A stretch of DNA of 5,590 nucleotides from JBBKXP01 sp038323615 (GTDB lineage Bacteria; Pseudomonadota; Alphaproteobacteria; Rhodobacterales; Rhodobacteraceae). The notes under the pieces are model-generated. The model was not told the DNA's origin, did no database searches, and saw only the letters and a list, made by a program, of their open reading frames with translations. Positions 1 to 4,867 of the stretch are shown in pieces. The DNA lies in the NCBI GenBank assembly GCA_038323615.1, contig JBBQHC010000164.1, positions 1-5,590 of the forward strand. Reading direction: 5' to 3'. A program made the position numbers and the translations under genes. The stretch's first letter is position 1. Each line of letters starts with the position of its first letter.

Positions 1-49
1 CCCTGATCTTCGGCGTCGTCGTCGCTTGGCTGTGAAGCTTGATCAGCAT
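1..49 (-). CDS. IS481-family transposase, N-terminal fragment cut by the window edge
   Basis: The minus-strand ATG at 47-49 opens a frame reading MLIKLHSQATTTPKIR and continuing past the left edge. This matches, from memory, the start of IS481-family transposases common in Rhodobacterales, in which a helix-turn-helix region follows and a DDE integrase core comes later; neither is visible here. A GGGAG ribosome binding site (plus positions 56-60) lies 6 bases before the ATG, which supports this start. The product would catalyse cut-and-paste or copy-type movement of its own element. Only 16 residues can be read, so the call depends on N-terminal resemblance together with the terminus-like sequence upstream. 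Confidence 0.6.
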   Translation of the reverse strand, partial: MLIKLHSQATTTPKIR

Positions 50-141
50 GTCGCTCTCCCATCCCGCGCCTCGGTCAAAATACAGCGTGCCATGAAAAGC
101 GCTGATCGACGAGGGGCTATGTGATCATCCGGGATGGAACA
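1..141 (-). mobile_element. End of an IS481-family insertion sequence (partial)
   Basis: The stretch holds the 5' start of a transposase gene reading leftward out of the window and about 92 bases of leader before it. Read on the minus strand from position 141, the putative terminus begins TGTTCCATCCCGGATG; IS481-type elements typically have TGT...ACA ends. Directly outside it lies ACTAGC (142-147), which fits the NCTAGN hexamer that IS481 of Bordetella duplicates on insertion. The terminus, leader length and target are seen in the sequence. The family call rests on recognising the transposase N-terminus. The other end and the matching target copy are outside the window, so whether the element is intact is unknown. 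Confidence 0.6.
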
Positions 142-147
142 ACTAGC
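142..147. repeat. Possible IS481 target-site duplication (ACTAGC)
   Basis: The hexamer ACTAGC abuts the putative element terminus ACA at 139-141 and fits the NCTAGN consensus for IS481 insertion. The second copy would be at the far end of the element, outside this window, so duplication is inferred and not seen. Confidence 0.4.
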
Positions 148-404
148 GCAAGAACGGGCGTCGGTCGTTAAAAGGGCGCATGGGTTCAATGAGGAAAACT
201 TTGCGGAACTTTTCGTGCAAAGAAATCTGGGCACCCGAGTGTTGCCAATATGACGACATTTCGGGCGTCAGATTGCCTATCCGCGATTGAAGCCTTTGCA
301 TTTGGCGGCGAATGCTGGTTTAGCAATGTTACGAGGTAAGTCTTGGGTGCCTGCTGCCATCCTCAACCAAATAGGTGGTGGGCAAAAAACTGGAGAAGTT
401 AGAA
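148..404. other. Intergenic region without a recognisable gene
   Basis: No reading frame here has both a credible start and recognisable protein content. The base composition is near 52% G+C, against roughly 65-70% in the flanking genes. It contains a hairpin-forming inverted repeat at 199-222 and a TGACG / CGTCA inverted repeat at 251-255 and 266-270. The promoter of the small gene starting at 405 must lie here or in the insertion sequence, but I found no convincing -35/-10 pair. Confidence 0.6.
199..222. repeat. Imperfect inverted repeat / hairpin
   Basis: CTTTGC (199-204) pairs with GCAAAG (217-222). Pairing continues inward through a G·T pair and GAA/TTC with one bulged base, leaving a 3-base loop. 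On the minus strand the stem is followed by TTTTCC, so it could act as a weak terminator for leftward transcription. No gene that would need it is visible, so a role is speculative. Confidence 0.25.
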
Positions 405-596
405 ATGAAAAAAATCGCACTCGCCGCTGCCTTTGTTGGCGCCGCTTCGACCGCTTTCGCTGGCGGCATGTCTGAACCTGTGATCGAAATGGCTCCGGCC
501 GTTATCGTCGAAGAAACCAAGCAGGCATCGTCGTCGGCTGGCATCCTGATTCCGCTGATCTTGATCGCGGTTATCGCTGCTGCGGCTTCGAACTAA
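405..596 (+). CDS. Small exported or membrane-anchored protein of unknown function
   Basis: This 63-residue protein starts with a clear signal sequence: MKK, a hydrophobic run to about residue 18, and an AFA-G cleavage site after residue 19. A short acidic, Glu/Pro-rich middle follows (about 20-45). A very hydrophobic C-terminal stretch (47-61, Ile/Leu/Ala) should span or insert in the membrane, and the last residues are SN. Start choice: ATG at 405 has GGAG at 392-395, 9 bases upstream, and begins the signal sequence exactly; an in-frame GTG at 375 would add ten charged residues before it. The gene stands alone and is followed by a strong terminator. It uses many GCT and GTT codons, unlike its GC-ending neighbours, which may point to high expression. 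I recall similar small proteins from Rhodobacterales but know no function for them; a periplasm-facing membrane peptide is the inference. Confidence 0.75.
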   Translation: MKKIALAAAFVGAASTAFAGGMSEPVIEMAPAVIVEETKQASSSAGILIPLILIAVIAAAASN

Positions 597-602
597 GCTT
601 TA

Positions 603-655
603 CAATCTTCGGATTGAGAGGGGCGTGGGGGAAACCTCGCGCCCTTCTGCTTTTT
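603..655 (+). terminator. Tandem-hairpin intrinsic terminator after the 63-residue protein gene
   Basis: Two hairpins sit directly next to each other. The first is CAATC-TTCG-GATTG (603-616), a stable UUCG tetraloop closed by C-G. The second has a 14-pair stem, AGAGGGGCGTGGGG (617-630) with CCTCGCGCCCTTCT (635-648), closed over a GAAA loop with three G·T pairs. GC and TTTTT (651-655) follow, as expected of a Rho-independent terminator in the plus direction. It also lies 26 bases beyond the hemH stop on the other strand, where it has no T-run, so a role in forming the hemH mRNA end is possible but less certain. Confidence 0.85.
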
Positions 656-674
656 CGGTGTCTCTGGTACGCTA

Positions 675-1730
675 TCAGCCGTCGATCCAACCGCGCAGGT
701 TGGCGGTGATCACCCCGGACAGCGCCGCAATATGGGCGACATCGTCGTTCAGGCAGGGAATATAGGTGAACGTTTCGCCGCCGGCGTGTTCGAAACTTTC
801 CCTGATCTCTTCGTTGATCTCTTCCAGCGTTTCGATGCAGTCGGCAGAAAACGCCGGGGCGCAGACGGCGATATTCTTGATCCCGCGCTGGGCCAGCCGC
901 GCTACTTCTTCGACTGTGTAGGGTTTTAGCCATTCTTCGGGGCCGAATCTCGACTGGAATGTGGTGCTGATCTGTGTGGCGTCCCAGCCCAGCCTTTCGC
1001 GCAGCAGACGCGTCGTTTTCTGGCATTGGCAGTGATAGGGGTCGCCTTCGCGCAGATATCGTTCGGGCAGGCCGTGGTAGGAACAGACCAGCATATCGGG
1101 CGGGGTCGTTGCCGCCGCCCAGGTCCGTTCGACGGATTGGGCCAGCGCATCGATATAGGCCGGTTCGTCGAAATAGGGCGGTACGACGCGCACCGCCGGT
1201 TGCCACTTTTCACGCATCAATGCCCGGAAAAACTGATCGCAGGCGGATGCCGACGTGGCCCCGGCGTAGTGCGGATAAAGCGGGAAAAACAGGATCTTGT
1301 TGCAGCCAGCCGCCGTCATCTCGGCCACTTTGGTCAGAGTCGATGGGTTGCCATAGCGCATGCAGAAATCGACCATCACTTTGTCGCCGAACTGCGCCTG
1401 CATCGCGTCCGCAATCGCCCCAGTCTGACCTTTTGTGATCGTCAGCAGCGGGCTTTCGTCAGCTTCGGTGTTCCAGATTGACCGATAGGCCGCCCCCGAT
1501 TTGAATGGACGGCGCGACAGGATGACCAGTTGCAGCAAGGGCTGCCACAGCCATGCCGAATAATCGACGACCCGCTTGTCGGAGAGGAATTCCGACAGAT
1601 AGCGTCGCATTGCCCAGTAATCCGTTCCGTCAGGCGTGCCGAGGTTGGCCAGCAGGATGCCGATCCTGGCAGGTCGGACGGCGGGATGGTCAGCGGGCAA
1701 GTGACTGGTTTTATCTGACATCCGCGTCAC
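675..1730 (-). CDS. hemH: Ferrochelatase
   Basis: The enzyme inserts Fe2+ into protoporphyrin IX to make protoheme, the last step of heme synthesis, at or near the cytoplasmic membrane. The 351-residue length is normal for bacterial enzymes. Visible landmarks are the N-terminal GILLANLGTP (23-33), SYHGLPERY (217-225) with the catalytic His219, the signature FQSRFGPEEWLKPYT (258-272), and FSADCIETLEEI (294-305), whose Glu300 matches the conserved active-site acid. The protein ends at residue 351 with no Cys-rich C-terminal tail, so the [2Fe-2S] cluster of animal-type enzymes is not expected, although C234 and C236 occur in a YHCQC stretch. GTG at 1728-1730 is preferred as start because AGGA lies 7 bases upstream; ATG three codons later would be 16 bases away. 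The gene sits 21 bases behind the methyltransferase gene in the same direction and is probably co-transcribed with it. Confidence 0.95.
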   Translation of the reverse strand: MTRMSDKTSHLPADHPAVRPARIGILLANLGTPDGTDYWAMRRYLSEFLSDKRVVDYSAWLWQPLLQLVILSRRPFKSGAAYRSIWNTEADESPLLTITKGQTGAIADAMQAQFGDKVMVDFCMRYGNPSTLTKVAEMTAAGCNKILFFPLYPHYAGATSASACDQFFRALMREKWQPAVRVVPPYFDEPAYIDALAQSVERTWAAATTPPDMLVCSYHGLPERYLREGDPYHCQCQKTTRLLRERLGWDATQISTTFQSRFGPEEWLKPYTVEEVARLAQRGIKNIAVCAPAFSADCIETLEEINEEIRESFEHAGGETFTYIPCLNDDVAHIAALSGVITANLRGWIDG

Positions 1731-1737
1731 ATAGCTG

Positions 1738-1741
1738 TCCT
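1738..1741 (-). promoter_or_regulatory. hemH ribosome binding site (AGGA) that decides a GTG start
   Basis: AGGA on the minus strand is 7 bases before the GTG at 1728-1730, in the 21-base gap after the upstream methyltransferase gene. The alternative ATG at 1719-1721 would be 16 bases away, too far for normal initiation, so GTG is the better start. Confidence 0.55.
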
Positions 1742-1751
1742 GCTCTGGGGG

Positions 1752-2561
1752 TCAATCGTCTTTGGCGGGCAGCGGCGTTTCGTCCGTGCGCAGCGCATCG
1801 GCCAGCCGCTGTCGCGCCGAACCGGGCCGCAGGGGTTGTTGCTGGGTCGCGGCGGGGGCCCAGCCGGTCAGGGTGATGACCTGAAACAGGGCCGGCGTGC
1901 GGCCTTCGGTCGTCGGGTAAAACCGGGCGGTTTCGGCAAAGACCTTGGGCCGGGTGGGTCGGCGCAGACGGTCGTTCAGCGCGTTGCCCTCGCCCATTGC
2001 CCGCAGGTCGCGCATCAGGGCCAGCGGGCTGGCATAGCTGATCGGATAATCGGTGCTGTCGGCGACGGGCAGCGCCAGACCGGCCCGTTGCAGCAGCGCC
2101 CCCAGATCGCGTACCTCGCCCATCGGGGCGATACGGGGCGACAGGCCGCCGGTGATTTGGGATTCGGCACTGGCAAGGGCGCGGCGCAGGTCGCCCAGCG
2201 TGTCGCCGCCGAACAGTGTGGCGATCAACAGGCCATCGGGTTGCAGGGCGAGGCGGGCCTGCACCAATTGCCCGACTGGGTCGTTCGCCCAGTGCAGCGA
2301 CAACGCGTGAATGACCAGATCGTGCGCCCCGGCTGTCAGGTCCAGCGTGTCGGCATCAGGGACGATTCGTGCGTTGGGCATCCGCTGCGCCCAGAAATCG
2401 GGAAAACCTGTCACGACGGCGGCCGCTGTAAACCTTCTGTTAACCTCGTTCAGTCTTTCCTGCACCTCGTCGGCCACCGCCGATTGCAGGAACATCGCCG
2501 TGGCGCGGGCGCGGTTGCGGGCCAGTGCGGCGCGGTCGGTCAGGATGGGCGGGCTGATCAT
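1752..2561 (-). CDS. NDUFAF5/BioC-like methyltransferase-fold protein
   Basis: The 269-residue protein has the hallmarks of the family containing mitochondrial NDUFAF5: an N-terminal DRAALARNRARA (9-20), DLVIHALSLHWANDPVGQL (81-99), LQPDG and LFGGDTLGDLR (106-126), LALMRDLRAMGEGNAL (180-195) and a C-terminal FQVITLTGW (226-234). Human NDUFAF5 assembles respiratory complex I and hydroxylates an arginine of NDUFS7; E. coli BioC methylates malonyl-ACP for biotin synthesis. The family resemblance favours the NDUFAF5 side, but the substrate is not shown. The glycine-rich SAM motif I, usually like LDLGCGxG, is here AVVTGFPDFW (48-57), so classical SAM binding may be altered or lost. The ATG at 2559-2561 gives the family N-terminus, though no good ribosome binding site precedes it. 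It diverges from comF after 25 bases and leads into hemH. Annotation as a generic SAM-dependent methyltransferase would also be acceptable. Confidence 0.8.
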   Translation of the reverse strand: MISPPILTDRAALARNRARATAMFLQSAVADEVQERLNEVNRRFTAAAVVTGFPDFWAQRMPNARIVPDADTLDLTAGAHDLVIHALSLHWANDPVGQLVQARLALQPDGLLIATLFGGDTLGDLRRALASAESQITGGLSPRIAPMGEVRDLGALLQRAGLALPVADSTDYPISYASPLALMRDLRAMGEGNALNDRLRRPTRPKVFAETARFYPTTEGRTPALFQVITLTGWAPAATQQQPLRPGSARQRLADALRTDETPLPAKDD

Positions 2562-2570
2562 GTCAGGCTT

Positions 2571-2598
2571 GATTTAGGGGGTCACGATGGGATTGCAA
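2571..2598 (-). promoter_or_regulatory. Weak candidate promoter for the methyltransferase-hemH unit
   Basis: On the minus strand, TTGCAA (2593-2598) and TAAATC (2571-2576) are separated by 16 bases and match the -35 and -10 consensus at 4 and 3 of 6 positions. Transcription would begin within a few bases of the ATG at 2561, which would suit the absence of a clear ribosome binding site. The -35 lies inside the comF coding sequence. The match is poor and could be chance. Confidence 0.2.
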
Positions 2599-3309
2599 AG
2601 CGTCATCAGGGTGATCTATCCGGCCCAGTGCATCGCCTGCGACGAATTGACCGAGGCCGAGTTTGGCCTGTGCGCGGCCTGCTGGCGCGACACGCCGTTC
2701 ATTTCCGGGCTGGTCTGCGATGCCTGCGGCACGCCCCTGCCGGGCGACGAAGGCGGCGATCCGGTACATTGCGACGACTGTATGGTGGTGGCGCGGCCGT
2801 GGTCGCGGGGCCGGGCCGCGTTTGGCTATGGCGCGACCGGGCGGCGGCTGGTGCTGGCGTTGAAACACGGCGACCGGACCGATCTGGCCCAGGCGGCGGG
2901 GCGCTGGCTGGCACGGGCGGCGGGGCCGCTGGTGCAGGCCGATACCGTCGTGGTGCCGGTGCCGCTGCACTGGACCCGCCTGTTGCGCCGCCGTTACAAT
3001 CAGGCGGCGCTGTTGGCGCATGCTGTGGCGCGGGCGATTGACCGGCCTTGCGTGCCGGACGCGCTTTTGCGTACGCGGCGGACGCAGTCGCTTGATGGTC
3101 ATGGACGCGAGGCGCGGTTCAAGGTCTTGCAGGGCGCCATTGCTGTGCATCCCAAACGGGGCGGCTTGATCGCCGGGAAATCCGTGCTGTTGGTCGATGA
3201 CGTGATGACATCGGGCGCGACATTCGCCGCCGCGACCGAGGCGTGCCACGCCGCCGGGGCCACGCAAGTTTGCGTGCTGGTACTGGCCCGCGTCGCAAAA
3301 GATGCCTAG
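2587..3309 (+). CDS. ComF-family phosphoribosyltransferase-like protein
   Basis: At 240 residues this is a full-length ComF-family protein. Two Cys4 metal-binding knuckles form the N-terminus: C15/C18 with C29/C32, and C44/C47 with C62/C65. A type I phosphoribosyltransferase domain follows, with VPVPLHWTRLLRRRYNQA (123-140) and the PRPP-binding loop LLVDDVMTSGAT (201-212). In naturally competent bacteria ComF/ComFC is needed for uptake or processing of transforming DNA, and some homologues (GntX) are tied to gluconate use, but the biochemical activity is not well defined and no other competence gene is seen here. ATG at 2587 is supported by AGGGGG (2576-2581) five bases upstream. It heads a plus-strand run with glutaredoxin 33 bases downstream, and diverges closely from the methyltransferase gene. 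Confidence 0.9.
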   Translation: MGLQSVIRVIYPAQCIACDELTEAEFGLCAACWRDTPFISGLVCDACGTPLPGDEGGDPVHCDDCMVVARPWSRGRAAFGYGATGRRLVLALKHGDRTDLAQAAGRWLARAAGPLVQADTVVVPVPLHWTRLLRRRYNQAALLAHAVARAIDRPCVPDALLRTRRTQSLDGHGREARFKVLQGAIAVHPKRGGLIAGKSVLLVDDVMTSGATFAAATEACHAAGATQVCVLVLARVAKDA

Positions 3310-3310
3310 G

Positions 3311-3332
3311 TTCTGGGAAAGCGTTCCCGAAA
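3311..3332 (+). other. Small hairpin between comF-like gene and grxC
   Basis: GGGAA (3315-3319) and TTCCC (3324-3328) form a perfect 5-pair stem over the loop AGCG, flanked by TT/AA that could pair beyond a mismatch. There is no T-run, so it is not a typical terminator. It lies just before the AAGG ribosome binding site of grxC (3331-3334) and could mark an mRNA processing point or affect grxC translation. Confidence 0.25.
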
Positions 3333-3342
3333 GGCTCCGATC

Positions 3343-3600
3343 ATGGCGAAAGTCGAAATCTACACGTCCCCCACCTGTGGCTATTGCCACGCGGCCAAGC
3401 GGCTTTTGACCGCCAAGGGCGTCAGTTTCAGCGAAACCAACGTCATCGCGCAGCCGGGCAAACGGCCTGAGATGGTACAGCGTGCGGGCGGGGCGCGCAC
3501 GGTGCCGCAGATTTTCATCGACGACGCTCATATCGGCGGTTGCGACGAATTGTATGCGCTGGACGATGCCGGGCGGCTTGACGCGCTTTTGAACGCATGA
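3343..3600 (+). CDS. grxC: Glutaredoxin 3
   Basis: This 85-residue protein is the usual size of a class I glutaredoxin, a cytoplasmic thioredoxin-fold enzyme that reduces disulfides and glutathione-mixed disulfides using glutathione. The active site is C12-G-Y-C15 within TSPTCGYCHAAKRLL, a dithiol form differing from the E. coli CPYC by a Gly in the second position. The cis-Pro loop TVP (53-55) and the glutathione-binding GGCDEL (65-70) are both present. The start ATG has AAGG (3331-3334) eight bases upstream. Its stop overlaps the start of the amidase gene in ATGA, so the two are probably translationally coupled. The ArsC or NrdH families are less likely given the GGCDEL motif. Confidence 0.95.
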   Translation: MAKVEIYTSPTCGYCHAAKRLLTAKGVSFSETNVIAQPGKRPEMVQRAGGARTVPQIFIDDAHIGGCDELYALDDAGRLDALLNA

Positions 3601-4427
3601 AGGCGGGGCTGCTGCAAATCACCTCGGGCGACGATCCGGCAGCGAATCTGGCAATGGTGCTGGCGATGATGCGCGATGCCGCAGCGCAGGGGGCGGAGTT
3701 CGTGCTGACTCCCGAAGTCACCAACTGCGTGTCGCAGTCGCGCGACCGTCAGCGGGCAGTCTTGCAGACCGAGGCGGACGATATCACGCTGGCCGGATTG
3801 CGCGCCGGGGCGGCGGAACTGGGCGTTTGGCTGGCCATCGGCTCGCTCGCGCTGAAAACCGGCGATGCGGACGGGCGGTTTGCCAACCGGTCGTTTCTGA
3901 TCGACCCGCGCGGTGCAATCGTCGCCCACTACGATAAAATCCATATGTTCGACGTGGATGTGACGGCGACCGAGACGTTCCACGAATCCGCCGGATTCCG
4001 CCCCGGCGACCGCGCCGTCGTGGCCGATACGCCGTTTGCCAGGATCGGTCTGACGGTCTGTTATGACCTGCGGTTCGCCTATCTTTACCGTGCGCTTGCC
4101 CAGGGTGGGGCCGATATTCTGCTGGTTCCGGCGGCGTTTTCGCCGGTCACCGGGATCGCCCACTGGGAACCTCTGCTGCGCGCCCGCGCGATTGAAACCG
4201 GCTGTTATGTGCTGGCGACGGCACAGACCGGCAATCATCCGATCAGCACCGGCAAACCGCGCCAGACCTACGGGCACAGCATGGTCGTGGCGCCCTGGGG
4301 CGAGGTTCTGGCGGATGGCGGCACGGAGCCGGGGATTGTCCTGGCCGATCTGGACATCGCCGCGGTGGCGCAGGCCCGCCGGCGCATCCCGGCGCTGACC
4401 CACGACCGTCCGTTCACAGGCCCCTGA
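3597..4427 (+). CDS. Nit1-type carbon-nitrogen hydrolase, probable deaminated glutathione amidase
   Basis: A 276-residue member of the nitrilase superfamily with the complete catalytic set: Glu40 (LTPE), Lys114 (YDKIHMFDVD) and Cys155 (LTVCYDLRF). The stretches AHWEPLLRARAIETGCYV (188-205) and TYGHSMVVAPWGEVLAD (224-240) closely resemble Nit1 proteins. Eukaryotic Nit1 and bacterial YbeM hydrolyse deaminated glutathione, a side product of transaminases, to alpha-ketoglutarate and cysteinylglycine, a metabolite-repair reaction. Placement directly behind and overlapping a glutathione-dependent glutaredoxin supports a glutathione-related role. Omega-amidase (Nit2) or another amide substrate cannot be excluded from sequence alone. 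The ATG at 3597 overlaps the grxC stop by 4 bases and no strong ribosome binding site is seen, consistent with coupled translation. The stop shares one base with the MarR gene start (TGATG). Confidence 0.85.
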   Translation: MKAGLLQITSGDDPAANLAMVLAMMRDAAAQGAEFVLTPEVTNCVSQSRDRQRAVLQTEADDITLAGLRAGAAELGVWLAIGSLALKTGDADGRFANRSFLIDPRGAIVAHYDKIHMFDVDVTATETFHESAGFRPGDRAVVADTPFARIGLTVCYDLRFAYLYRALAQGGADILLVPAAFSPVTGIAHWEPLLRARAIETGCYVLATAQTGNHPISTGKPRQTYGHSMVVAPWGEVLADGGTEPGIVLADLDIAAVAQARRRIPALTHDRPFTGP

Positions 4428-4867
4428 TGGAAAACCCGACCGACAGTCTGGCGGTGTCGCTGTTTTCCGAGATCGTGATGGTCGATCAACTGGCCCGGAT
4501 GTCGGTCGCTCGGGCGATGCCCAAAGGGATGGAGCTGTCGCATTTTTCGGTGCTGAACCATCTCGCCCATGCGGGGGCCGAGAAATCTCCGGCGCAACTG
4601 GCCCGCACATTTCACCTGACGCGCGGGGCGATGACCAATACCTTGGGCAAGCTGAAGTGGAACGGCTGGGTCCATATCCGTCCCGACTGGGAGGATGCGC
4701 GACGCAAGATGGTGTCGATCAGTCCGGCGGGGCTGAAGGCGCGGGATGCGGCGCTGGCGGCGATCATTCCGGTGATCGGTCGGGTGGTGGAAAAGATCGG
4801 CGCCGACAAGGTCCGCGCGGCGCTGCCGGTGCTGCGCGAGTTGCGGGTCAATCTGACCGACGATTAG
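4427..4867 (+). CDS. MarR-family transcriptional regulator
   Basis: A 146-residue winged helix-turn-helix protein of standard MarR length. The helix-turn-helix covers about residues 54-82, with the recognition helix LTRGAMTNTLGKLKWNGW (64-81). The wing includes the conserved DWEDARRK (87-94), and terminal helices (about 8-30 and 103-143) should form the dimer interface. MarR proteins usually bind a palindromic operator near their own genes and release it on binding a phenolic ligand or on thiol oxidation. This one has no cysteine, so direct thiol sensing is unlikely. Its start overlaps the amidase stop in TGATG, making it the last gene of the comF-grxC-amidase run, so its level follows that operon. 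Targets are unknown, and its stop overlaps the convergent ubiG by 4 bases. Confidence 0.9.
   Translation: MENPTDSLAVSLFSEIVMVDQLARMSVARAMPKGMELSHFSVLNHLAHAGAEKSPAQLARTFHLTRGAMTNTLGKLKWNGWVHIRPDWEDARRKMVSISPAGLKARDAALAAIIPVIGRVVEKIGADKVRAALPVLRELRVNLTDD

Noticed and set aside
1..35. Plus-strand frame ending LIFGVVVAWL and a stop at 33-35, like the hydrophobic tail of a membrane protein
   Set aside because: The opposite strand gives a start codon with a well-placed GGGAG site and a recognisable IS481 transposase N-terminus over the same bases, which explains them better.
92..124. Ten-codon frame beginning ATGAAAAGC, and a GTG frame at 121 after GAGGGG, as possible leader peptides
   Set aside because: They lie in or across the insertion-sequence leader, have poor ribosome-site spacing or none, and no attenuator structure follows.
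126..136. CATCC-G-GGATG palindrome as a possible regulator site
   Set aside because: It falls within the putative insertion-sequence terminal repeat and has only a 1-base centre, so it is more simply part of the terminus.
43..234. 63-codon minus-strand frame with GTG start
   Set aside because: It has no ribosome binding site, an unlikely Ser/Cys/Arg-rich composition and no recognisable similarity. It also crosses the putative insertion-sequence terminus at 141.
1836..3041. 401-codon plus-strand frame antisense to the methyltransferase gene and running into comF
   Set aside because: It is Gly/Arg/Gln-rich low-complexity translation typical of a high-GC shadow frame, and two well-supported genes occupy the same bases.
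3528..4610. 360-codon minus-strand frame opposite the amidase gene
   Set aside because: It is a shadow of the amidase, whose catalytic Glu, Lys and Cys motifs are intact on the plus strand.
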